This document shows, piece by piece, positions 1 to 13,500 of a stretch of DNA of 64,000 nucleotides (positions within the stretch are counted from its first letter, which is position 1; every line of letters begins with the position of its first letter). The translations under genes and the position numbers were made by a program. Under the pieces are notes generated by a model. That model was not told the origin of the DNA, searched no databases, and saw nothing but the letters and a program-made list of their open reading frames with translations. Source of the DNA: Balanoglossus misakiensis (taxonomy: Eukaryota; Hemichordata); the NCBI GenBank assembly GCA_040954595.2, contig CM082596.2, forward strand, positions 5,952,001 to 6,016,000. The letters run 5' to 3'.

Positions 1-1056
1 AAAACAGTTTGTATCTGGAACACAGAATTAGGCTACACGCAGCGAGCAAAATAATAAATAGCCTCTGATTGGTCTGGGACTGGTATATTGGTCCCAGGTT
101 GGGTTTGTATCACATATTGTTCAGGCATACATATATTTTACCAGGACCTTGTCAGTGATCCCCATTTAGGCAGATATGTCAGGTTTAAGTGTCAACTGTT
201 TGAGTGGTTCTCCGTTTAATGAGCTGATAGATCTCGCTAGTGACTGGCAAGGCATAATCGCGAACTTTAGTGGGATAACACAAGATGACTTGTGATGCTA
301 TGAAAGCCACCAAAACGATAATAAAACGTGGCGACTAATTTGGCCCAATGACATAAAAAAGTAACGACACAATTTGCAGACGTGAGGGATTTCACTGCCG
401 CTTCCCTGTCCTGACATGAAACCTCTGAGGACAAGTCACCTTGATGAGGTGACGTATTGAAGTTCGGGTGAACGACACCTCCATATTGTTCCGAGTGAAT
501 GAGCAGCTGCCCTCATTCAACATTAGTAGGCCATGTGGGCATCATGTGGACATGCACAGCGGAGCGGACTGAATAGTCGTGCCCGCCGACAGTCGTTTTA
601 TTCATTATTGGTCGCCAGGCAAAAACGCAAAAGAAGGGGGCTTCACAAATCATTTCAGCGCTGTAACAATGGCGAATACCGCCGCGTAAATACTAGTACG
701 TCTCGAGGAGGGGGGGGGGGCTGTAACTAGAGTCTGGTGACCTTCCCCTGGGCCATGACCAGAATTTGCGAACATGCTCCACCTAACCCTCCTTCTCTGA
801 TACCTCTGAGTTACTACTTTCCTAAATTAACAATTTTTACCAAATGCATAAAAAGTCAATCAGATTGCGAACACGGACCCCCAAACAGTAAAGTCATGTT
901 AACAAACTACTTTGAGTGATTAAAAAAACGGAAGATTCTCTAAACTGTTGGTCAGGGAAGTTCAGTGTGACTGTTACACAATACTCTTCAAACAATGCAT
1001 CCCGGTAACTTTAAAATACTTAATTTTCCCATTTTTTTATTACAATGTACTTTCAG
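1..1056 (+). other. Intron of the SLC34 gene (upstream exons lie outside)
   Basis: No convincing exon is seen before the acceptor at 1055-1056, where a pyrimidine-rich tract runs into tttcag. The first recognisable SLC34 exon starts in mid-protein and in mid-codon, so this stretch is most simply intron. A short G run at about 708-720 is the only low-complexity feature. The small open frames here show no family signature. Confidence 0.6.
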
Positions 1057-3164
1057 TTCTTGACGTCATTCCTGCCATACCCATAGTAATGGGGGCCAAT
1101 ATCGGTACATCGGTCACCAACACGATCGTCGCTCTCTTCCAAGCCGGCGACAGGGACGAGTTCCGGCGGGCTTTTGCCGGGGCTACCGTTCACGACATGT
1201 TCAACTGGCTGTCCGTCATCGTGTTACTCGTAATCGAGATCATCACCAGTTACCTCTACCACCTGACCAAGGCCATCGTCAACTCTCTCGACCTGAAAAC
1301 CAACGAGGACGTGGATGTCGAACTTCTGAAGGTTGTCACCAAGCCATTCACCAGCCTCGTCATTCAGGTACTGTAACTAGAGAAAATCTCCGCCATAGTT
1401 TTTCATGTCCGTAATATGCATGCCAAAAGCATCATGCGAAAAACTAACACAAAACGAAGAAGGGTCCCACTTTCACCTGCAAAAGTATCCAGAATAGATT
1501 GAATCCAAGTTGACTATTCTGAAAAAGGGTAACTGAAAGATGGTTTCAACAAAAGTTACTGCAAGATTTAAGAGGTCGTTTCCTCAACCAGCCGAACAGT
1601 TGGGTTAGAGTACCCTTCCATATAACCACTCTGGGCTATAAATAACGACTCCCAGGTAACCCCAACTTTACTGAAACACCTCAATCCTTTCTTGCGATAC
1701 AGATCGACAAGAAGGTCATCACAAACATCGCAAAAGGCGACGAAAGCGCCCTCTCCAAAAGCCTGGTCAAGGAATGGTGCATCAAAGACGAAGTGGAGCA
1801 AACGTTCCTGGCCAACGTCACGGAACTTCGCAACGTCACAGTCAACGGGACTGTGATTCCGACCAACGTAACATTTCTCGCAAACGTCACCGAGACGGTA
1901 ACAGTCAACATCGAACGCTGTAAGTTATCATTCCTTTCCCAGTGGCTGTGTTTGGCCGTATATAGTCTTGCATTCCTTCTTGAAACTGGTGTGACGTGCT
2001 CTGAGTTGCCAACACCTTCACAAACAAGCCGGTCTGATGTGTCGTGATTATAACTTTCCTAAATGAATGATGTGAAACAGCGACATTTCTGGTAATACTT
2101 TTGTCCGGACAATTGCTCAAAACTGCCAAGCCAGACTTGACAGTTCAACGGACAGAAGTCAAAAACGCATCTTGAATATAACTCTAACAAATATGTCACT
2201 TATATTTTCAGGTAAATTTCTCTTTTATGACCTGAAGTTCAAGCACATGTTGACGGACTCGCAGATTGGCATCGTCACCTTGGTAGCGGCTCTGGTCATC
2301 CTCTGCGTGTGTTTGGTCCTCATCGTCAAACTTCTCCACTCGCTGCTCAAGGGACAGATCGCCGTCATCACGAAGAAGGTGATCAACTCGGACTTCCCGG
2401 GTCGCCTCGCCTGGCTGACGGGCTACATAGCTATCCTGGTCGGCGCCGGGCTCACCATGTTGGTGCAGAGCAGCTCCATATTCACCTCGGCCATCACGCC
2501 CCTCGTCGGCATCGGTGTCATCAGCGTCGAGAGGATGTACCCGTTCACCCTGGGCGCCAACATCGGCACGACGTTCACGGCCATCCTGGCGGCGCTGGCG
2601 AGCTCCGGCGGCAAACTGGCGGCGGCGCTGCAGATCGCCCTGTGCCACTTCTTCTTCAACATCAGCGGCATCCTCATCTGGTACCCCGTCCCGTTCATGC
2701 GCAAAGTGCCCGTCTACCTGGCGAAGATGAACGGCAACACCACGGCCAAGTACCGCTGGTTCGCCATCTTCTACCTCCTGGTGATGTTCTTCCTTCTTCC
2801 CGCCGCCACGTTCGGCCTGTCGCTGGCCGGCTGGCCGTACCTGGGCTCCGTCGGGATCCTCTTCTTGCTCCTCCTGGCCTTCATCGTCATCGTGAACGTT
2901 CTACAAGAGAAGCGCCCGAACTCGCTGCCCAGAAAATTGAGAAACTGGGACTTTCTGCCTCTGTGGCTGCACTCGCTCGAGCCCCTCGACCGCATTCTGA
3001 CAAAAATGGTCGGGTGGAAGTTCTGTCAGCAGTGTTGCTCAAAATGCACGGAAAGCGACAATACGACAGATGACAACGTCACCCACGAGATGCAGGGCAT
3101 TGATTTACATAGTAGTAGCTCAATCACCCAAAGTGAAAAACCAAACCCCATGAATGTCGTGTAG
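1057..3164 (+). CDS. SLC34 sodium-dependent phosphate cotransporter, 3' exons (partial)
   Basis: This is the C-terminal ~490 residues of a type II Na+/phosphate cotransporter (SLC34, NaPi-II), a plasma-membrane carrier for inorganic phosphate. Exons are 1057-1367, 1703-1919 and 2212-3164, with GT-AG borders and matching phases. The first exon carries the family block [20 protein letters not shown] and the segment [18 protein letters not shown]. The second encodes the large extracellular loop. The third carries the inverted-repeat partner with [14 protein letters not shown] and [15 protein letters not shown], then several hydrophobic segments (for example at 2239-2330, 2430-2500 and 2760-2910) and the [20 protein letters not shown] region that precedes the cytosolic tail. 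The first QSSS motif and the N-terminus lie upstream of the window, so electrogenic versus electroneutral type cannot be read. The extracellular loop has five NxT glycosylation sequons. The tail ends in NVV. Confidence 0.93.
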
Positions 3165-3325
3165 ATTCCTGAACACAGACAGTGTTGATATCAGTGGACA
3201 ATTTGGGCGATAGGAAACCCCAGAATGACCAGACCAAAATTTTATCTTCTGAGAAAATATACTGAAACGTACTGATTTTCTCAGATCTGTCCCTCCAGAA
3301 GACCGCCTAAAACATAGGGACATAA

Positions 3326-3378
3326 AATAAAGATGGCACGGCCATTGGCATTATGTTTGTCGCCGTTTGCACAATAAA
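3326..3378 (+). promoter_or_regulatory. Candidate poly(A) signals of the SLC34 gene
   Basis: Two AATAAA hexamers (3326-3331 and 3373-3378) lie 160-215 bases after the stop codon at 3162-3164, a usual distance for a short 3' UTR. Which one is used cannot be read from sequence. Confidence 0.55.
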
Positions 3379-4689
3379 AGTTATTGTAAGTTAAGCTTCG
3401 CCAAATGCGAGTCCTGACCAAAAATCGCAAACCCCCAATGCATGTAAAACCATGTCTTCAACGTACAAAACAGAAATGATATACTCCAGAGGCATTAGCG
3501 TTTGATATTTTCGATATTTTGCTCTATCGATCAGTGGTCAAAACTACCAAAAGCAGGTATAATCATGTAACCAAAAAAGGAGTTTCCGTGAATTTTATTT
3601 TTTAAGGATTTAAAATGTTAAAAAAAAAACTTGACGCATGTGATAAACAATGCTTGCGTGAGTGTGTATAATGTATGTGTATGTGTCTGATTGGGAGAGA
3701 TGGGGGTGCCCTGATATAGGATTCATAAGGCATTAATGAATTTTAATTTATTCAGAATAAGTGGTTGATCGATCACGCCGCAATTTGATATGCAAATAAT
3801 TGCAAAAATCTATAGCCTACACGAAGTTTGATTGGACTGCCTAAACACATTAAAAAAGACTGACCAATGAAACGTCTTCTGGGGCGCTTAATATTGCTTA
3901 CTGCCTTGTGGCAATTGACCCTTGACCTTTAATATCAGTGGTCAACAGGGAAATAGTGTCCAAAATGGAACCATAAAGGGTTCATAACTTTATGAGTACA
4001 TGTACTTTCCTTTTTACCGAATAATGGTACTGGAAGTTGTATGTATGTGTGTATGTGTGTTATATGAATATGTATGTATGTATGTGTGCGTGTGTGTGAG
4101 GGGGGGGGGGGAGGATACTACAGTCTACAGACTAACCTGAAATAAGTTTTATTCCTGCAGTTTTTAAGGTCATGCGACTATCGCCAAAAGTGGTTGTCGG
4201 TTTACCAAAATCCGCTATTCAAGAGTTGTTTTCATGAACTGTAATGTAAGACCCTTGTTTCGTTAACATGTGTTCCATGTACTTTTTCACATTTGAGCAG
4301 TCTGTCAGTTTTCACATACTTTCCATTATCCCAGTTTGATGAATTTTGAGAAAAAACGGTAAGGTTTAATTTTGGGTTTCATTTCGTTGTCATCCAGAAA
4401 TATCGGCCTTTAGATATGTAGGAGTCGACTCTCCGTCATTCATTTACTAGATCACAGTCACTCGAACACAGTGACCAGATTTATCATTCTGTTCCTCACC
4501 TTCAGTACATGTACTTCAAAATTTCTTTTATGTTTGAATATATATGAAAGAAGTCATTTTTGACTCTAAACTATGTATTTTTCTTGCCTTTTGCAATGGT
4601 GTATCACAGAGGTATAAGAATAAAAATGTTTATTTTGTTTTGCGAAAAAAAAACATGTTTTGCGTGTGTTCTGTATCAGTATATCGCCC
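3379..4689. other. Intergenic DNA between two convergent genes
   Basis: The stretch holds the 3' flank of SLC34 (+) and the presumed 3' UTR of the small - strand gene. A minus-strand AATAAA lies near 4629. There are TG/TATG-rich simple repeats at about 4040-4120, followed by a short G run. No coding exon is supported. Confidence 0.5.
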
Positions 4690-6119
4690 TCAGCGACCGA
4701 GTGCTCTGTCCTTTCTTTTGGGCTGTATTTCAATGTTGGACATAAGAACTTTGCTTAGCACAGTTATTTAAAGCTTGCAGTGTCTCAGAGTTTTGAAGTT
4801 TACAATCAGGACTGGTGTGTGGTGTATTGCCTTTGGCCACGCGCGTCCGCAGGAGACCACCATTATGGCAGTATTCACTTTCGCGCAAGATCAGAAATCC
4901 GATGACATATTTCATTACAAGCTTCTAAACACACACATTCTACCAAACACAGAAGGCTATGAATAAAATAGACAGTACTTACAACTTGAACTTGGACATC
5001 TGTGTTCCATGGATTGGTAGGAAGCCTTTGGTGTCCTTCAAAATGGAAGCAACCTGGGGTCCACATAACCTAGCAAAAGGGGAGTGCATATACATTATGT
5101 TGCGTATATTTTTGCAAGACTTGCAAATAGAAAATACAAATGAAGATGGCTTCTGATACAATGTTGAGTTAACACCTATAGCAGCGAACAGGATTGACTA
5201 TCATCTTAAATTTCAGTTGTATATTTCTTCCTTGAAAGTTAACTTTATGTTATCAATGGATAACCTTTAGCATAAAACGCAGTCTTTAAAATAGAAAAAT
5301 AGAAGTAAACCGTACCGTTGGTCTATAGGGATGCCAGAGTGTAACCAGGGGCTGGAGTTTAACATCACCTGTCAAATATAAAAGGGAGAGTAAATTATGT
5401 AAGGTGCCAAACAAGACTGGCAACCCACAGAGCAGTATGTTCGATGACGAATTTCATAGGACCAGCAAGATATTTCATTTTTATGGTGGGCAAATATAAG
5501 ATGTACATTATGTGAGAAACTGAGGTCTACATGTATCAATCCCTAAACATGACTCCTTGCTAGTTCCATTATAAGATTTTACGTTCGCTCAACTCTTCCA
5601 TGTTTATTAATGCTATTTACTAGATGAGTCTGAACATGTTTGTAGTGACATTGACAACTTAGAAATTCTGATTTTTAAATATTTAAAATGCGAAATTGAG
5701 ATTGATCTTGTTGTTGGTATAAATGATGAACATATAGAATAAAGACTTACCTTCAGGATTACTGGCCAAATCTCTGCAAGCCACTGCTGGTGCTCGGTGA
5801 ACTTCGTGGCATAGAGCCTGCCCTCTACGTTTTCATCAAATGCCATTTGAAGAAAACTCACAGTGGAGAGATACCAACATACCAATTGCTGTTTACAACA
5901 GTCCAGGGTCCTTAAAGCAGTTTCTCTTACAACACAAAACAATACAGCACAGCACAGACAATGAAAGCACACAGAATGAAGTCAAGGAAAAAAGACAGAT
6001 AGACTTCTGGGAAAAAGACAAAGAAGTGATGTCAAGTATCTTGAAGATGCAAGGATATCCCGCCCCACATGAGCCACTCACATTACATCAGTCTCCAAGT
6101 TAAAATAAGAAGCAGTCAT
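4690..6119 (-). CDS. Unrecognised five-exon gene, 115-residue protein
   Basis: I do not recognise the family. The minus-strand chain has coding exons 6082-6119, 5751-5856, 5316-5368, 4983-5069 and 4690-4753. All four introns are GT-AG, all junction phases agree (2, 0, 2, 2), and the total of 348 nt gives 115 codons plus stop. The start is MTASYFNLETD, with an in-frame TGA two codons upstream. Readable segments include GRLYATKFTEHQQWLAEIWP, SSPWLHSGIPIDQRLCGPQV and KGFLPIHGTQMSKFK, and the C-terminus is basic, QPKRKDRALGR. There is no signal peptide or membrane segment, so a soluble protein is inferred. It is the next gene downstream of CFAP65 on the same strand and converges on SLC34. The exons are too short for ordinary ORF calling. 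The frame consistency is the main evidence; the first exon is the least certain. Confidence 0.55.
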
Positions 6120-7553
6120 GTCTCACTAAATATAAATGTCACCAGACTATCTAGTCTTAAAATGGGACCATCTTCCCTATATACTCTATGCAAGTAACAT
6201 GGTTGAAAGGCAACAGGCTTAATTTGATTCTCTATCTGCACTTTACCATATACAGCAATGTGCATATCGTGGAGTTGCACAGTTTAGAACTACAGTAGTC
6301 ATCTATGTTCAAAGTATGACATGATTTCATTGGTTTTGCAAAAGTTGCAGTACAATTTGATATTCTATCTGGCCACATTAAACCCCCACTTCTCATGAGT
6401 CAATAAACGTGACACTGAATACATGTACCGGTAGTTCTTGTTAAAGGGTGGGTATGGGTCCCATATGACACAGTTGCTAAGCAAGTCAAAGTAGGTGCAA
6501 AGTGTATCAGTTACAATGTGCATTATTAAAGTTAAAGACAATACATGTACAGACAATCACATTTCCAATTTTCTTTGACATAACAAGAGGGTCTCCCCTC
6601 AACAGTGAAGAGGGAACAGTGCTGATGATGTGCTTAGAAACAGAAAAGTTACATGTGAAGTTTAGACCACCTACCCCTTTAAGATTTCATGACACTTTTA
6701 TTTGAAAATGCCATACATTTCTGCAAAAAACAGTATTGCTGGACATCGTGCATACACACAGAGAATACAGATGGGGTAGACAGAGACGCAAAATCAAACT
6801 TTTCCATCACAAAAATATTCTAAGGATATCACATTCAGCCAGTCAAAATCACAATCCAATTTGTTTACATAAATATATTACAAATATTCCAAATCAATAC
6901 AATTCAGTTTGGTGGTGTCTGAAATATGATTGTGACAATATCATGGATACCGAAAAGAATACATTCATCTTACTTCGATGAGTCACGTTTGTTTTGCCAA
7001 AACAAGAATTCCCAATACATCAAATGTTAAAAATACAGATTTTATGATATATCTTGTTTTATCACACAATGTGGACACAATGTCATCCTGGTTTTCTGTG
7101 GCCTTCCTTGTGATTTTTATCCCTTCAGATCAGATTTCAATGTACAATTTCCTCAAACTTTACGGATATTTACACAAATACAATTTCCTAATCTACGCAA
7201 TTCTACATAATACTGTACAAGCAAACATTATTTTTGTGTGTATTTTATTGAAGTTTTCTCGAAATTAATTATTTGCCGTTTCCAATATTCTTGAGTCAAT
7301 GTCTAAGCTTCCTGAAAACAGCCATGTTAAATGGTAGTTAAAAATGTGCACGAGTATATCACAGTAAAACCAAGAATGGCTAAAAATAGCAAATAGATTA
7401 TTTACAGGTTTGGTTTAAAAATAATTGTATATAAGTAAAAATATTCAATTTCGCAGACATTCATGCCGATAAAGAACACCAGATCAGTTTGGACGGAGCT
7501 GACTTGATTTGAGGTATTCCCTAACTCTATCTGAAATCCGGAGGTGGATGCTA
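6120..7553 (-). other. CFAP65 3' UTR and short intergenic gap
   Basis: No coding exon is seen. A minus-strand AATAAA at 7244-7249 lies about 300 bases after the CFAP65 stop and is the best candidate poly(A) signal. The rest is AT-rich, and open frames here lack family features. A small exon or 5' UTR of the 115-residue gene could lie just above 6119. Confidence 0.45.
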
Positions 7554-10500
7554 TCACTTGGAAATTGTGACCCTAGATGCCTGACTGTGTGAGACCTTGG
7601 AGCCTGCGCTGTCTGGTCTGCGGGATTCCGATCTGGTGGAGTCCGCATCCGTCTTCGTCCTGGCCGACGCTGGTGTGCTGGCGGCGCTGATTCTGAGGCT
7701 GGGCGCCGTGGTGGGCGCCCCGATCTGTATAGAGGGCTGGGGGCTGGGTGAGGGGTCCTTTGGGGGCAGGGCCACCATCCGGGGTCTGGCCGTCAGGTTG
7801 ATGAGGCCCGTGCTCGCCTCCAGGACGATGTTGTGGATGGCGTTCTCCAGCACAGCTTCCAGGACAGAACCAAACTCGGGCAATCTGAAACAAGATCCAA
7901 ACATTTTCAGAAATTCAGTCGCCCTCTAAAACTATGCAGCCATATCGCTTGATCTGTACCATCATCAAGTCTGGTGTTTGGTGTAGTGTTAGATGAGGTA
8001 GTGTAATTTCTAGGTGAATCAATTCTAAAAAATCTAAGGGATGGAAAAATAACATCTAGTTTACAAATATAACACAAATCTTCATAGAATGTTTTACTTT
8101 CAATTTGGATAAATTTCAAGAAACAAGCATAACCATGACAGTGGGGAGATTGAGAGTGAATTGAAGGTGTCACCTCTTCAGTGTCTGTCGATCTGTCAGA
8201 TGTTTCTCCTCTTGCATACTCTGTTGATATTGTAGTTCAGTTTCAGCCGCAGCTCTCGACGCCAGCATTTCGGCGCTGTGTTCTGCGGGCGCGACCTCTT
8301 CATCCTCCTCGGGTGACCTTGCGATGGGAAGGTCGGTCTCCTCAAAGGTCTCGTCGTGATCAATAACCATGACGTCTTCCGTGGGTGTCGTCGGAGGTTG
8401 CTCTTCTACCGGACTGGGGGCCTTCTCCGAGACAATGCTGACGGTTTTGACAGACCCTCTTGATTCCATTGGACTGCCTGCCATGCTGGATCGCTTCTTG
8501 ACAGACTGCATCAGAAAAAAATACATTTACATGAATGATTCTGATAATGGCATCATCACAAGTGATTCAATCGGGAAGACCATGTTCTCTGAGGTAATGA
8601 TTCACAGCAAACTTGGTACCTCTGATTTTCACGACAAATATACTGCCCCACACAGGTGTATCTGTGATGCAGTTCATAGCTAAACTATGCTCACTTTATG
8701 ATAACATTACTTGAGAAATCGCACAGTGTCTAGTTGGCAGGAGTGACTCAATCTAGCTAACACATGACTGCAATAACACCAATCATGTCAAGATTCCCAC
8801 TTTGAGTAGTTTAATCAGCAGTATAAACGTTAATGCTTTTAGTTTTACCCTCAGATGACGCTTTACATATACCGGTATTCAACTTCAACATAGAAAACAA
8901 CAGACTCAGGCCAACCCATGGGGGCAAAAGGGTTAAAATTTGAACAAAATGAAGATATCTGAATCAATGTTCAGAGCAAACCAAAGCCCCACCTCTATCG
9001 ATGCTGGCCTTTCTCCCTGTGACATCACTGGACTGGCGACCTTGGACAGAACGGGTGATCCCTCTTGTGCTGGGGACTTCGCGACCCCCTCCTCCTCCTC
9101 AGCTGCCACTGAGGGGGCTTCACCCACCTGAGGTATCGAGGTGGTGCGCGTGGGTCTGTCGCTGAACTGGCAGAAGTAGGGTATTGGTTCTTTGTGGATG
9201 TCTCTCAGGGCCTCGTGGAAGTCGTGGTCGTCAAGCAACCCTCTGCCAAAATAAAAATGCCCCCATAATATCATGTCAGCTTTCACAGGTTTTCTATGTG
9301 TTTATTTATGCATGTTATCTTAAACAGACTGTTGTAAGTTGAAGATAGAAGACTGTGACAATCCATAACATGGCATTCTATCTCCAGCACAGACAAGCCA
9401 ATTTTCAATGCTGGCAATTGCAACGACAGAAAGTACATACCTCAAGATGTTAGCCATGATGAAAGAAATGGTTTCTCTCTCCTCGGGATTGCAGGGTCCT
9501 AAAATCATCTCAGGTTGAGCGCCCCTCACGCTTGGACCTTGTTTTTCACTCATTGATCTGTGTCAGACAAGAAACACATTAATTAGTTGGAGGGCGTTGA
9601 AAACTGTCTCACATTCTACATTGTGATTGTAAACAGTTCAAAAAAAGGTATACAGGTATAGACTAATGGTCACAAATGTTTGCAAGCTGAGGGCAATTTT
9701 GGGCAGTTTAGTACACTTAAGCAGAAACTGTATATAGATTATACTACTGAATAAAAATTCTCAAGTTACAACATTTTTTAAACACCCACCTATCAATGAA
9801 GTAGTTCTGTACTTCATTGGGGAAGTTACTCTGGAACTCGGCGATCGTGTGCGTCCTTGACGTGATCCCCAGATGAAGCAGGAACGTTTCCGGTGGCTGT
9901 GGTCGGTTCCACAGCGGCGTTCCCGTCTCCGTCTTCCTCTCCCTCTCCAGCTGTTGGTCGATATCCTGTTCCGTCTTCTGGGGTCGGATCGGAGGGAGGG
10001 TCTGGTATTTCTTGAGGTCGGAATCCGAGTTGGATCTCTCGGACACGTCTGAGCCTTGTCTGGTGAGCTTCCGACAGTTTCGTACATTCCTCTGTTGTTG
10101 AAAGATACAACAATCTTCTATGATTTCTCAGACACACCAAGCGTTTAATCTCAGAGAGACACAGTCATTATTATTTCAACATTACCCAGCATTTCAGTTA
10201 GTTCTCCTTCATGTGAGAAGATGGTATTTCCGATGTAGGAAACTCACCTCACGTTTCTCCAAATCTTTCTCTGTGATCGTAAATTCATATTTCTGTCTTT
10301 CTTTCTCTGCTTCCCAGTCGGCCAGCTCTCTCCTGTATTCAGCCATCTCAGTCTCGTCAGTGATCTGTCAATCAATCAATCAATCAATCAATGATTCAAA
10401 ATCAATACACATTCAGGCTGTTATGAAATCGTGAATCTTTATTTGTGTTTTAATGGACCCCATACCAATAGCTTAGGAGAGGGGTCAATGCACTGTCTAC

Positions 10501-13500
10501 TAATACAGAGTGCACTCATTTCATGCATCGCCTGAAAATGAGAAATGGAATAACCCATTACCAGCAGTTACTGCATTGGTTAGTCCATCTAGTAGATAAA
10601 CCAAAGGGTAGGGTAGGGTGACTAGAGTACTCACCTCACACACAACATCCAGATCATAGAAGGATGGTTCCCCTAAGGCGATGAATGTGACTTTGCACAG
10701 AGCACTCTGTTGTGGCTGCAGAACTCCACTCACTGGTTGGATGTCCAACACCTGATGAGACAAAAAAAACATCACATATGTACAACTGCATTGGAGACAG
10801 ATCTCTGTAAAATTCTACATGTAAATTGTCCATTCACCACGAAGGCTGTGTTCCTGGCTCTATGTACCTTGTCCAATTTGAAAACTTCAGTCACAATTTG
10901 ACCCAACAAGATGTCACTGTACATGTATATCACAGTGGTAATTTTCACTCATCTTTCATTGAAACACTGATAAAAAAATATATGAAAACACTGGGGTGGG
11001 AGATACCACTGTGACTACAAGGGATGTCTCACCTGGCCATCTGCTTCAGAGGTGACGTACCACTCATAGGAGACCACATGCGAAGTGGATCTATTGGTAA
11101 TGTAGATGGGACGGCGGGACAGACTGAACAGTGGTACGTTCCCGATGGACACTCTCTCTTGAGACAGATACACCAACTGTCAAGAAAGAACAGAGATCAC
11201 AAATGAAATTTATACATACTGAGGAAAAAAATGTTTGGCGTTAATCACATAGTGGTGGTTATATTTGTTGAACCCCAGCACTGAAAAAAATTACAGTCCA
11301 ACAACAGAACACAGCATCACGAATAATACTTTTCTCTGTACTTTATTCCCCCACTATCTCACCTGTCCAGGTACTGGCACACTCTGTATGGCCGGAACGC
11401 CCGTCAGATCATGTTGGTCTGTTAGCTGCATGGTGTCACCCATGATCCGCTTGTCATAGCCCACACCCGTGAAGGTGATCAAAGCCGTGTCACCATTGAT
11501 GATGTGGATGGGGACGTCAACCTGTGGAAATAACCAATGTCATCACACAAACGTTACAACTATCTGAGATAGCATACTTTTGGTACATAACTGTATACTA
11601 GTAAAATGATTTAAAACAGAAAATCCCTCTTTGACGAAAGCATAATACCGATACCAGAGTATGTACATATAAGAAAACAGAAATTGAATTGACTGCTGTC
11701 CTCTCCACTAACCATGTATGTCTTGGCTTCCAGTGGGGAGAAGATCCATTCTATGAAGGCTGTCCTTCCAGGCAAGATGTCCCCTCTGGGGTTGAGACAC
11801 TCAAAGACCTTGTGATTGTAGTTCTCCTGGAAACAACAGATTACAGATCATTTGTACAAACAATAACATGAAGGATTAGGTACAGCCTATCTAACCCTTT
11901 CACCACCATGGTTCAATCCAACTCAATTATTTTCTATGGTAAAGTTGGACCTCTACAGAGGGAACTGGGGGTGATAGGGTTAAAATGCCAGGGTTTTATC
12001 ACGGTTTCACTAAGAAAGCATTGTCAGCTGAAAATCTCACCTGTTTGATGTATTCCAATGCTGTCAGATCAAGTTCATACTGCACAGGTAATGCGCCACC
12101 ATTGTACAACTCATATACTTGTTTCGGGTTGGCAACCGCACCAATCGGGACGGGGTAAAACATGTGCTTGTTGCTAGGGAAATGGACATATCTGCTCTCG
12201 GGGTCCACAGTGACACCAATGAAATTCAACTGAAATAGAGTATAGATGTATACATATTCATAAATGAAAAATATCACTAGAAAGATACAATTCAAAACTT
12301 AACAGGAATCTATTTCATTTAGCTTGGCATACTTTCCTATCTTAGCAGAAGATAGTCAAATTGGGATGAAGTTTTGGCATACAAGTCTGTGATCAGGACA
12401 AATATTTATTTGCCCTTTATGAAACATTTTTTTCTCACATGTAAGTACATGTATTAATCTTAGCATGATCTAAAGTCATCATAACACTAAGATATGTCCC
12501 ACACAGCCCCAGGTGGATAAATAAACACACAAAAGAAGGGCCCACTCACCAGGATCTCTCGTCCCCGCATTAGTTTGAAAAGCACTGGTAATCTGTCAGT
12601 TCCTGGGAAGTTGTGTGTGTAGATGAAAGTGATGGTCTGACACTCGCCTGGGGCCAGCATGCCAGACTTGGGTTCGACACTGAATAGCTTGTTGTCCATC
12701 ACTCTCATCTGGAAAAAAGTAAATTCAACCAATCATTAATGGCCACTTATAATATATACACATGCCTATATATGGTCAAAGAGACATGTTCAATGCCTAT
12801 ATATGGTCAAAAGGGCATGTCTAACTCTTCAATGACTGTGTGGTGTCACTCTATTCTTTGTGAGTGTCACTCACTGAAAATCTGTGATTGTCAATTGACC
12901 ATATAAACACTGGGTATAGATTGCAATGTGCATGAAATATTTGACTCAAGGACCAACCTCATGCAGTTCATCCTCATCAAATTCGCCGGTCTCAGCCCAG
13001 TACTCCAACTCCAACTGCAGATCAGTCGGGAAGAGGAACGCCCACTCGGTCGACACCGCTCCGGTATTCTCGATCATCAAGTGCACAACGCAGTCCTCGG
13101 AGTCGACGGGAGCCGCTCCGAAGTTGAAATCCAAGATGGCTCTGGTGTAGACCGGCGGGCGTCGCCTGGTGCTGTGTCGGGTGATCACGGAGTACATCAG
13201 TTCTTCAGTGGACGGGTCTGCGTCCAGACACACGTTTAAACTGAAATGAAAACATATCAAGGTTGAAAACATGTCTACTATTGTCAGACAATTTTGGTGC
13301 AAACATGCTGTTCACAGCCACTAGATCATGGCTAACTGTCAATAGAAAATTGTGGTTCTAAAAAAAATCCCTCGGTGGAAAATCAGGGAATCTGCTCAAT
13401 GTAACAATTGTTACCTTAATGTCACTTTTAACATAACAAAATATCTTCTAGAATTCTCTTTTTTGTCACTAAATTGGGGTTACTATGTATGTGGTTACTC

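Noticed and set aside
2208-3073. Long overlapping frames on both strands within the SLC34 last exon
   Set aside because: They are shadows of a GC-rich exon whose true frame has clear SLC34 motifs.
5940-6016. Possible extra minus-strand exon between tttttcccag and gtaagag with a hydrophobic reading
   Set aside because: Joined in phase to the first exon of the 115-residue gene it hits a stop; the direct join to 5856 works.
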